From Candidatus Saccharimonadota bacterium (GTDB lineage Bacteria; Patescibacteriota; Saccharimonadia; Saccharimonadales; Saccharimonadaceae), in contig JAEEHN010000011.1 in the NCBI GenBank assembly GCA_016280905.1, positions 1 through 48,098 of the forward strand: a stretch of 48,098 bases of DNA, in the 5' to 3' direction. Below are positions 9,346 through 17,213 of the stretch, piece by piece (the stretch's first letter is position 1; each line of letters opens with the position of its first letter). Under the pieces are notes generated by a model, which was not told the origin of the DNA, ran no database searches, and saw only the letters and a program-made list of their open reading frames with translations. A program made the translations under genes and the position numbers.

Positions 9346-9450
9346 AATAATGATTATATACCAAAATATGCTATAATTATACCCATAATAACAGATAGAA
9401 AGGTTGGCTTTGAATTTAAAGATTGGAATCTTGAATTTTTAAACCAACCC
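9346..9450 (+). repeat. Cassette-boundary module copy 6 (mini-ORF with TTG start, (M)NLKIGILNF*)
   Basis: AAAGGTTGGCTTTGAATTTAAAGATTGGAATCTTGAATTTTTAAACCAACC; TTG start at 9410, as in ychF. Confidence 0.9.
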
Positions 9451-9543
9451 ATGACCACATATATACCGCTCTCCGTTAAAGTCCGGCTACCAAAACCAAA
9501 CCACAAAAACCACTTTAGCCCAAAATAACTGGACCAAGTTATG

Positions 9544-11577
9544 CTATTTTTCTAAGTCGTTATTTTTGCGAGTTGCTTCAAAATACCTTAATACTACAGG
9601 CTCAAGAGCATCATAGAAACTACTATCTGCATTCTCTATATCTTCTTTTGTTCTAATCCCATTTGCCAACGCTTCTTCAACTTTATAAATTCTTTTGCCG
9701 TCGTAAACATGTGTTTTTACATTACGAGAACTGCCTTTTAGTCTAAAAACTATATTTATAAAATTACAATTGCCGGGCATACTATAAAAAGAGTTCCTAT
9801 CGTCACTATCTTTTTTTCGCAACAACTGATTTTGCACATCATAAATCCTAATATCAAAAGAATCAAATCCAGGAAAATTTTGTTCTGCCGGCAAGCCTTT
9901 TTCCGTGGCAGACCCTATATTATAAATAGCTTCTTCTAGTGCGCTTTTTATAAAATCCAAGCGTTTAAGTTGTTCCATTTGCAAAACTTCAAGACATCTT
10001 TTTTCTAGTGGAGTTGGGTTTATTTGGCGTGGTATATCATAATTGCGTCCAATACCCTCCAGCGTGCGATAAGCTCTTTTGTATCTTGACATACTTAAAA
10101 GTTCTGCTATTTTTTCATCCATTTCCTCATATGTATCATTTTCACTTATTGAAGCAAGTAGCTCCTCGCCTTTTTTCTCTGCTTTTTCTGCATAAATTGA
10201 CCGTTCAATATTAACTATTGGTATACCGAAATACTTAGCATGACGAAGCGATTCTTCAGTGATTCTTCCGTTTTCAACGATAATGTAGTCTGGTTTCTTG
10301 GGAATACCATTTTCAGTATAACGTCTTAGCAATACTTCATTGTATATGTTCGTTCCATCTGCACCTTCAAGTCGTTTTATGGCATCCGGGTCCAGCAAGG
10401 TAGTCTCTGCGCCACCAGCCATATTACTGGTACCACCATCACCATTGAAGACTGAAATTACAGAATCTGCCCGAACATTGTCAAATCCATAAATCAAATT
10501 ACCAGATTTGTGACTGCCGATATTTCGTTCAGAATTCCAATAAGACGCTGATATCGTATCGCCTCTAGCGTCACTATTTCTTGTACCAAATCCACTTGCT
10601 TTTTCCGCTTCATCGCGTCGTTCGGCCCAAACGGATGGGTCATCTAAAATTCTTCTAAAAGTCTCCGTCCCTATTTCACCTGGTTTATTCGCACTCCTAT
10701 AATCTATGGTTGTCGAAAGCAATGAAAAAGGAAGTCCTTTTAGGTCATAGACTGGTATATCTGTATCTTCAAAAGGAACTGTGCGTTTTTGAATTTCGGG
10801 ATTTTCCGAAATAGCTTCCATTTCTAAATCATCAACTGTTAATAGGTGAGAATTTAGGTCACGCTCTACCACTTCTTGAACTCTTTGCTTTTTGAACCTG
10901 TCACGCTTATTGTAATCAAATACATCTCTAGCTGTTGCCATATCTCTTTCAAGAGCTTCCTTTTCTCTCCTGGCTTTCTCAGCCTCATATTCCGCATTTC
11001 TTCTCTCCCTTTCAAGGGCTTCAGCTTTCTCTCTTTCTTCTATAGCTTTTCTTCTAGCAGCTTCTTCTTCGTGATATTCACTTAGGGCAACGTGCATGGC
11101 TTCTCTTTCGCGTCGTTCTTCGCTTCGCTTGGTCTTTATTCCTAACTTATCAGCAATCAGTCTGACTGTTTTTGTGAAGGTGTTTGGTCGAGAGGTAATT
11201 TGCTTTCTTTCGTATTCATCGACATTAAAAAAATCTAAATCGGATTTTATTCTATCAATCCTGGAGCGTTCAGCTATATCATATTTGCTCAATTTTCTTT
11301 TCGCCGTTGAAGGCAATTGTTCTTGAGATGAAGATTCATCTTCAACGATTTCTGTTCCCGTAGAAGTAGATTCTCCGACATTACTTTTTCTATACGACTC
11401 CTCCACTTTGGCTTTAGCTTGAGAGATCTTTTCTTGTCTTTCTTCCTGCGTTTCATTCCTCACGACTTTATTTATATTAACACTCATAGGCCCATCTTGT
11501 GCCAATTCTTCAAGTTCAGACCATTCATTTTTCTCGCTCAGCCCAATGTTGCCTTTTTGCTTTTCGCCACTATTCAT
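9544..11577 (-). CDS. 677-aa protein of unknown function with central coiled coil
   Basis: Single long ORF with charged coiled coil (EEREKAEALERERRNAEYEAEKARREKEALERDM) and a large C-terminal globular region; no family recognised. Confidence 0.75.
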   Translation of the reverse strand: MNSGEKQKGNIGLSEKNEWSELEELAQDGPMSVNINKVVRNETQEERQEKISQAKAKVEESYRKSNVGESTSTGTEIVEDESSSQEQLPSTAKRKLSKYDIAERSRIDRIKSDLDFFNVDEYERKQITSRPNTFTKTVRLIADKLGIKTKRSEERREREAMHVALSEYHEEEAARRKAIEEREKAEALERERRNAEYEAEKARREKEALERDMATARDVFDYNKRDRFKKQRVQEVVERDLNSHLLTVDDLEMEAISENPEIQKRTVPFEDTDIPVYDLKGLPFSLLSTTIDYRSANKPGEIGTETFRRILDDPSVWAERRDEAEKASGFGTRNSDARGDTISASYWNSERNIGSHKSGNLIYGFDNVRADSVISVFNGDGGTSNMAGGAETTLLDPDAIKRLEGADGTNIYNEVLLRRYTENGIPKKPDYIIVENGRITEESLRHAKYFGIPIVNIERSIYAEKAEKKGEELLASISENDTYEEMDEKIAELLSMSRYKRAYRTLEGIGRNYDIPRQINPTPLEKRCLEVLQMEQLKRLDFIKSALEEAIYNIGSATEKGLPAEQNFPGFDSFDIRIYDVQNQLLRKKDSDDRNSFYSMPGNCNFINIVFRLKGSSRNVKTHVYDGKRIYKVEEALANGIRTKEDIENADSSFYDALEPVVLRYFEATRKNNDLEK

Positions 11578-11682
11578 ACCTTATATTATATAACAAATTA
11601 TGTTGTAATTATACCAACAATAACAGATATCACAGGTTGGTTATGAATTTAAAAATCGGAATCTTGAACTTCTAAACCAACC
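11578..11682 (+). repeat. Cassette-boundary module copy 7 (mini-ORF MNLKIGILNF*)
   Basis: AGGTTGGTTATGAATTTAAAAATCGGAATCTTGAACTTCTAAACCAACC; mini-ORF 11643-11675. Confidence 0.9.
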
Positions 11683-11766
11683 AGTCTCTTTTATCCAGTT
11701 TATTACCAAAATTCGTTTACCAAAACCTAAATGGAAAAGCATCATAATCAAACAAAAAAGAAGGCG

Positions 11767-11803
11767 ACATCCCGCATATATCCAATGCAGGACTCGCCTC
11801 CAA
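11767..11803 (-). terminator. Intrinsic terminator downstream of the 11823-12203 gene
   Basis: Minus strand GGCGAGTCCTGCATT...ATGCGGGATGTCGCCTTCTTTTTT. Confidence 0.55.
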
Positions 11804-11822
11804 TAACTTAATTATACTCCAA

Positions 11823-12203
11823 TTACTTTCCAAAATCAAGTATCTTACGAGATTTGGTAATTACCTTTAATTTTTGTAAGCTTTTCGAGCTGTCAAACTC
11901 TTTCTCTAGCTCTTGCAAACATCTTTCCTGCGAGCGTTTTGCTCGCCTCAAATCAACAATAACATTCCTGGATTGTTTTACCGCCTTTTGAATTGTATTC
12001 TGCATCAAATATTTTCCTTCACCTTTCGGACTTTTCATTTCCCATCTTAGCCCGTTCATCACAATATCTGGTGCGCGAACTCCTCTTTTCTCACTCTTTG
12101 GAATTAATTCTATATCAACCCCCATTTCAGTAAACAATAAAACTGTCTTATACTCATGTTTTTCAAGAATCACGCCATTAGGAATAATTTTACCTTTTTT
12201 CAT
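11823..12203 (-). CDS. CdiA C-terminal tRNA-nuclease-domain-like protein
   Basis: 'RAPDIVMNGLRWEMKSPKG...QNTIQKAVKQSRNVIVDLRRAKRSQ' resembles stand-alone CdiA_C-type nuclease domains. TATAAT overlaps the ATG at 12212, so 12203 is preferred. Confidence 0.6.
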   Translation of the reverse strand: MKKGKIIPNGVILEKHEYKTVLLFTEMGVDIELIPKSEKRGVRAPDIVMNGLRWEMKSPKGEGKYLMQNTIQKAVKQSRNVIVDLRRAKRSQERCLQELEKEFDSSKSLQKLKVITKSRKILDFGK

Positions 12204-12270
12204 GCGAAGCATTATATCTAATTTACCTCAATTTTTCAACCCCTACCTACAACGTGATACAATATAAATA

Positions 12271-12322
12271 TCGAAGTTCTTGCAGGGTGCAGTATGCGCC
12301 GAGCGCGAGAGCTTCCTTTTTT
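12271..12322 (+). ncRNA. Candidate small RNA 1 of a tandem pair
   Basis: Extended -10 TGATACAAT, then ATCGAAGTTCTTGCAGGGTGCAGTATGCGCCGAGCGCGAGAGCTTCCTTTTTT (terminator-like end). Confidence 0.5.
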
Positions 12323-12335
12323 ATGATATAATGTT

Positions 12336-12390
12336 ATCGAAAGTCCGCCAGGCAGTGATGGACATGCACAGGTTCGGGGCTTTCTTTTTT
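12336..12390 (+). ncRNA. Candidate small RNA 2 of a tandem pair
   Basis: Extended -10 TGATATAAT, then ATCGAAAGTCCGCCAGGCAGTGATGGACATGCACAGGTTCGGGGCTTTCTTTTTT. Confidence 0.5.
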
Positions 12391-12418
12391 AATAAAAAGG
12401 CTCGGCAACGCCGAGCCA
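12391..12418 (-). terminator. Intrinsic terminator of the 12435-12734 gene
   Basis: GGCTCGGC-AAC-GCCGAGCC stem with a U-tract on the minus strand. Confidence 0.85.
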
Positions 12419-12434
12419 AACATAAGAAAAACAT

Positions 12435-12734
12435 TTAACGCTTAACAGGACTCCACCTTCCAAACACTTGATAATAAAGCTGTTTTACGTCGCCATCGCT
12501 CATATCACTAATTTGTTCAATTTTCCGCAACACAACATTTAATGCTTTTTCACTATCAGCTTTACTCTGCTCAACAAAGGAATCATCAAAAACCGCTTCA
12601 CCGCGCAGACTGCTTATCGCCCTTTCCGAAAAATCCTCTAAACACTTCACACACGATTGCGCATATTCTTTATTACAATATGTCATCAGCTCCTTTCGCA
12701 TCACGTCAAATTCGTTTTCCTTTTTAAAGAACAT
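12435..12734 (-). CDS. Small helical protein of unknown function (99 aa)
   Basis: ORF with GGAGGG SD and its own terminator. Confidence 0.6.
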   Translation of the reverse strand: MFFKKENEFDVMRKELMTYCNKEYAQSCVKCLEDFSERAISSLRGEAVFDDSFVEQSKADSEKALNVVLRKIEQISDMSDGDVKQLYYQVFGRWSPVKR

Positions 12735-12808
12735 AACTTAGCCCTCCACTCTGAATTTTCCTTGAATTATACCATAAGATGATATATAATTCAAGATATA
12801 ATATAATG

Positions 12809-12839
12809 AAAGGTTGGTTTTGAATTTAAAGATCGGAAT
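12809..12839 (+). repeat. ychF 5' end matching the first half of the cassette modules
   Basis: AAAGGTTGGTTTTGAATTTAAAGATCGGAAT nearly identical to the left arm of copies 1-7; the palindromic right arm is absent. Confidence 0.85.
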
Positions 12840-13809
12840 AATTGGATTGCCAAATGTCGGGAAGAGCACGCTATTCAATGCATTAACGAATGCTGGCGTA
12901 TTATCGGCGAATTATCCATTTGCTACGATAGAGCCAAACTTAGGAATCGTACCAGTACCGGACGAGAGGCTAAAAACACTAGGCAAACTATATGCAACAG
13001 AAAAAATTGTGCCAGCTACAGTGGAATTTGTAGATATCGCTGGATTAGTAGCAGGAGCCAGTAAAGGCGAAGGTCTCGGTAACAAATTCCTCGCCCACAT
13101 TCGCGAATGTCAAGCTATTTGTCATGTGGTCAGAGCCTTCAAAGATAATGACATTGTTCGCGCCGACAACAAACCTGAAGACGATATTATTAAACAAGCT
13201 AAAGACGACATTGATATTATTAATTTAGAATTACAACTAGCCGACGAAGAAACTAGAGCAAAAATAGAAGCCAAGCGTAAAAAATCGCCAGAAGATGAAA
13301 ATATTCCCTATCTTACTGATAAACCCGTCATCTATATGTTTAATGTCGATGAACAAGGTCTTGTCGACAAAAACCTCCAAAAACAGCTACATAACCTAAT
13401 TATACCACACGAAGCGATTTTTGTCAATGCCAAACTTGAAGAAGAAATGTCTGGCATGTCCCACGAAGAACGTAAGGAATTTCTAAAAAGCTACAGTGTA
13501 GAACATGATGCCCTAGAAGAGCTCATTAAAGCTGCTTACAAAACTCTTGGGCTTCAATCCTTTCTCACTGCCGGCAAAAAAGAATGCCGCGCTTGGACCA
13601 TCAAACAAGGTTTCACCGCTCCCGAAGCTGCCGGCACTATTCATACCGATTTTGAACGCGGTTTCATTGCCGCTCAAATTTGCAACTACGACGACCTCAA
13701 AGAGCTTGGTTCTGAGCAGGCTGTAAGAGCCGCCGGCAAACTCCGCACCGAAGGCAAAACTTATATCATGCAAGATGGCGACGTTGTTGAATTTAAATTT
13801 AACGTCTAG
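12814..13809 (+). CDS. ychF: Redox-regulated ATPase YchF (Obg-like GTPase family), TTG start
   Basis: 'LKIGIIGLPNVGKSTLFNALTNAGVLSANYPFATIEPNLGIVPVPDERL...' through the TGS domain. The start is TTG at 12814 or, with SD GAAAGG, TTG at 12820. Confidence 0.97.
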   Translation: MVLNLKIGIIGLPNVGKSTLFNALTNAGVLSANYPFATIEPNLGIVPVPDERLKTLGKLYATEKIVPATVEFVDIAGLVAGASKGEGLGNKFLAHIRECQAICHVVRAFKDNDIVRADNKPEDDIIKQAKDDIDIINLELQLADEETRAKIEAKRKKSPEDENIPYLTDKPVIYMFNVDEQGLVDKNLQKQLHNLIIPHEAIFVNAKLEEEMSGMSHEERKEFLKSYSVEHDALEELIKAAYKTLGLQSFLTAGKKECRAWTIKQGFTAPEAAGTIHTDFERGFIAAQICNYDDLKELGSEQAVRAAGKLRTEGKTYIMQDGDVVEFKFNV

Positions 13810-15131
13810 ATACTTTCTACGCTCGAAATCTCATCGACACCAATACTGGCATTAGTTGCTTCAAGATTAGAAGTTTCTAACGTCACTTTTCCACCATTTG
13901 CGCCAAACTTACCCCATTCCTCTGTTCCTTTAGCTAGCAAGAAATATCCTTCTTCATAGAAACTCGCCTTTACATTGGTCAGTTTAATCGTCGCTGTTGT
14001 ATTTGTTACGAAAAACATCGGCGTCGTATAATAAACATCCGAATCTGGCAAAATCGTAAACTTACAATCTTCTGCTGTAAACGAACCCGCACCAACTCCA
14101 GCATCTCCTGACATTGATTGATAAATCATAATCCCAGCATTATCCACTTCATTACGATTACCATTACCGTTTGCTGAAAAATCACAATCACTAAGCGATA
14201 TCGAATTTTTACCCTCTACCACTGCAATCTGTGCACCTTCAGCCGTACCCTTTGAATCAGAAACTGCAATCGAGCCCGTTGAATAAATCAAAGGCGAACC
14301 CGCGCCCGCGGTGCTTAGAGTCATTTTCTTTGCTACCACCGTCCCCTCGCCCCTATCTGTGGCCAACGACGCACAAGAACCACCCTTAGTCGCAATCGCG
14401 ACATTTTCTGCCGTGATTGAACCAGCAAACGTCGCATGAAGCCCTCTAGAACTGTCTTTCGAAGTTGTAATCTTCGAATCCAAGATTGTCACCGCTCCAC
14501 CACCTGTCGCTACTACTGCATTTGCACCCGAAACATCCGTAGTTATCTTTGCACCTTTAATCGTTGCCGACGAGTCTTCCCCCACCACCACAATCGCCGA
14601 GTTTAATCCATAAAAGCTATAATCATCTCCTCTGCCCTGAAAATCCGCACTTCCAGTTTTAGTCACCGCTACATTTCCGTCAACCGTAAGCTTACCACCA
14701 TTTATTACTAAAAACACCACCTCGTTGTCATTCACTGAAACATATTCACCAGCCGAAATTGTAGCTTCAATTCCATCTACCACATAAGCAGCATTATAGG
14801 TTAGCGTTCGCCCACCAACCGTCGCCATCAAGCTACCGGCCATCAAGTCCACATCCATTTCTTGTTCGCCTACCTCCTCCTCGTCATCTACTTGCACCGT
14901 GCTCCCACTAGGTTGACCACCGTCACGGTTTATTATTGTTACCACAACCGCCGAAACTATCACAATTATTACAACCACCAAAAAACTTAATCCTGCGAAC
15001 AATCCCTTTTTTGATTTTTTCTTCTCTGCAACCAACTCCGCTTCAGAAAAATCAATCTGATCTTTTACCTCTCCGACTTCTTCCTTTTGTGTTTGTTTTT
15101 CCGCCCGATCTTGGTTATGATTATCTTCCAT
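13806..15131 (-). CDS. Membrane-anchored extracellular beta-helix (pectin-lyase-like) protein
   Basis: N-terminal TM then repeated beta-strand rungs with 'ITAENVAIATKGG', 'ITVSDSKGT'-like motifs. Confidence 0.65.
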   Translation of the reverse strand: MEDNHNQDRAEKQTQKEEVGEVKDQIDFSEAELVAEKKKSKKGLFAGLSFLVVVIIVIVSAVVVTIINRDGGQPSGSTVQVDDEEEVGEQEMDVDLMAGSLMATVGGRTLTYNAAYVVDGIEATISAGEYVSVNDNEVVFLVINGGKLTVDGNVAVTKTGSADFQGRGDDYSFYGLNSAIVVVGEDSSATIKGAKITTDVSGANAVVATGGGAVTILDSKITTSKDSSRGLHATFAGSITAENVAIATKGGSCASLATDRGEGTVVAKKMTLSTAGAGSPLIYSTGSIAVSDSKGTAEGAQIAVVEGKNSISLSDCDFSANGNGNRNEVDNAGIMIYQSMSGDAGVGAGSFTAEDCKFTILPDSDVYYTTPMFFVTNTTATIKLTNVKASFYEEGYFLLAKGTEEWGKFGANGGKVTLETSNLEATNASIGVDEISSVESI

Positions 15132-15164
15132 ACGTCTATTATAACCGAATTTTTCTAAAAAATA

Positions 15165-16106
15165 CTAAAAACTTAACGAAAACCAATTTTTTACTTCAAA
15201 ATTTCTTCCCTCTACCTCCGCCACCGCCAAGAAAGGATCAAAATCAGAAAATTCCTGTCTAAATTTCAAAAACACTTCCGCTGCAAATTTCATTTGTTGT
15301 CGCTTTTTTACCGTAATCGCCTCAAGCCCACCACCATTACATCGATATTTCACTTCCGTAAAATAAATTTTGTCTTCTTTTAAAGAAATAATATCAATCT
15401 CGCAATATTGCGTTTTGAAATTTCGTGCCAAAATCTGATGCTTTGCCCGTACCAAAAACTCAGCCGCTGCCCCCTCGCCTCGCTTACCTACTAAAGTTGT
15501 GTTTTTTCGTTCTGCCATTGGTCGCGAAAATCCCACCATGCTTTTAATCGGCTCAAAACTTTTACGATGTTCTTCACAAATTCCATATTTGTTAATTGCC
15601 GCAAGATGCTCAGCTGTCCCATAGCCTACATTTTTTTCAAAACCATAATTTGGAAACCGACTCGCCAACTCTATCATATAATGATCTCGCGCCACTTTTG
15701 CGATAATCGATGCAGCCGATACTTCTTTTATTAAATCATCCGCTTTTACTACCGTCGAAACATAATTTTCTAATGTGGTTTGCTTTAGAAAATTTACTTT
15801 TCCATCAATTATTATCTGTGAAAATTCCCTGTGAAGGTTCTGAACCGACTTCACAGCTCGTCTCGTTGCTAATCGCAATGCCTCCGAAACCCCCACCGCA
15901 TCCAACTCATCTACCATTACAAACCCCAATCCTGTTACTGCCTCTTTTAAAATTATCTCATTCAAAACTTTCCGTTTTTTTGCTGATAGTCTTTTCGAAT
16001 CCTTTAGCTCCCTCACCCACTCTGCTTCTGGCAAAATTACCGCCCCCACAACAAGCGGACCCGCTAAGGGTCCGCGTCCAACTTCATCAATTCCAAGAAT
16101 CGCCAT
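15165..16106 (-). CDS. rnhB: Ribonuclease HII fused to a UPF0102/YraN-like endonuclease domain
   Basis: N-term 'ILGIDEVGRGPLAGPLVVGAVIL' RNase HII; C-term 'GKRGEGAAAEFLVRAKHQILARNFKTQYCEIDIISLKEDKIYFTEVKYR' YraN family. Confidence 0.93.
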   Translation of the reverse strand: MAILGIDEVGRGPLAGPLVVGAVILPEAEWVRELKDSKRLSAKKRKVLNEIILKEAVTGLGFVMVDELDAVGVSEALRLATRRAVKSVQNLHREFSQIIIDGKVNFLKQTTLENYVSTVVKADDLIKEVSAASIIAKVARDHYMIELASRFPNYGFEKNVGYGTAEHLAAINKYGICEEHRKSFEPIKSMVGFSRPMAERKNTTLVGKRGEGAAAEFLVRAKHQILARNFKTQYCEIDIISLKEDKIYFTEVKYRCNGGGLEAITVKKRQQMKFAAEVFLKFRQEFSDFDPFLAVAEVEGRNFEVKNWFSLSF

Positions 16107-16588
16107 TAGGCTTCTTTAGTTTCAGTTTCTTCAGTTTTTATCTCTTCGGAAAGAGCTTCTTCGACTGGCACCTCGGCCACTACTTCAACCTCAGGAGTAA
16201 CCTCTTCCATCGTTACATCATTAACGGCCGCTCGGTCAAAATCTTTACCCGAAAGCCTAGCTGATTTACCAGAACGTTCACGCAAATACGATAAATTATT
16301 TCGACGTACTTTTGATCGCTTGGTAATTTCAATTTTCTCCACCAATGGTGAGTGAATCAAATAAGATTTCTCCACGCCCACGCCAGAAGTCACCTTGCGC
16401 ACGACAATTCGCGCAGTGTGAGACTCTTTACGGTCTACTCGAATTACTACACCCTCAAAAGTCTGTAAACGGAATTTATTTCCTTCTTTAATTTTCTGGG
16501 TTACTCTTACGGTATCGCCAGAGCGCACATCAACCACAGCTTTCTTTTTCTGCGCATCACCAATCTGTTTTAGAATCGAAAAACTCAT
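16106..16588 (-). CDS. rplS: 50S ribosomal protein L19 with acidic C-terminal extension
   Basis: 'DVRSGDTVRVTQKIKEGNKFRLQTFEGVVIRV...GVGVEKSYLIHSPLVEKIEITKRSKVRRNNLSYLRERSGKSARL'. Confidence 0.95.
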   Translation of the reverse strand: MSFSILKQIGDAQKKKAVVDVRSGDTVRVTQKIKEGNKFRLQTFEGVVIRVDRKESHTARIVVRKVTSGVGVEKSYLIHSPLVEKIEITKRSKVRRNNLSYLRERSGKSARLSGKDFDRAAVNDVTMEEVTPEVEVVAEVPVEEALSEEIKTEETETKEA

Positions 16589-16637
16589 ATTTTACCTTTT
16601 ATATTAAACGATTAAAGTATATTCTACCACAGTTAAG

Positions 16638-17213
16638 TTAATTTTTCAAGGCCAATTTAATTCTTTCTTCCACCGAAAGCTTAGAATCCACTTTTTCAAG
16701 TGCCGCAGTAGCTTCTTTCAAAGGAAAACCTAGTGCAATCAATGCGTCAAGCGCTTCATCTGGCTCATTCACTGCCTTAGTAAACTTTATATCCGTAGCC
16801 CCATAATGACTCGGAATCCCCACCTTATCGCGAAGGTCGACGATCACTCGTTCGGCCGATTTTTTCCCCACTCCCGAAGCTTTTGCAATAAATGCCATGT
16901 CCGCATTTGCAATCGCATTTCGTACTTCTTCCGCTTCAGCAAGAGACAAAATCGCTATTCCTGCCTTTGGGCCAATCCCTTGTACTGATATCAAAAGCTC
17001 AAAAATCTTCTTTGCCTTTAATGATGAAAAGCCATACAATTCTTCTGCATTCTCTCTCACCTGATGATAAGCGTAAAACTTCCGCTCTTCGCCCAAAACA
17101 CAAGCTTCAAAATCCGGCGTTGGCACCGTTATTTCGTATCCCACTCCATTCACATCGACAATCAAACAATTACCAAATTTCTCTTCAATTTTACCTCTTA
17201 CGTGTGCAATCAT
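16638..17213 (-). CDS. ruvA: Holliday junction branch migration protein RuvA
   Basis: 'MIAHVRGKIEEKFGNCLIVDVNGVGYEI...LISVQGIGPKAGIAILS'. Confidence 0.95.
   Translation of the reverse strand: MIAHVRGKIEEKFGNCLIVDVNGVGYEITVPTPDFEACVLGEERKFYAYHQVRENAEELYGFSSLKAKKIFELLISVQGIGPKAGIAILSLAEAEEVRNAIANADMAFIAKASGVGKKSAERVIVDLRDKVGIPSHYGATDIKFTKAVNEPDEALDALIALGFPLKEATAALEKVDSKLSVEERIKLALKN

Noticed and set aside
6255-11682. Calling the seven repeats a CRISPR array or ordinary REP/terminator elements
   Set aside because: Units are ~105 bp and separated by whole genes, share coding and promoter content, and match the ychF start; CRISPR spacers or simple terminators do not explain this.
6255-12839. Annotating a bona fide class integron with attC/attI
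   Set aside because: No IntI or other recombinase in the window, and the hairpin arms do not meet the RYYYAAC/GTTRRRY consensus; kept as a hypothesis only.
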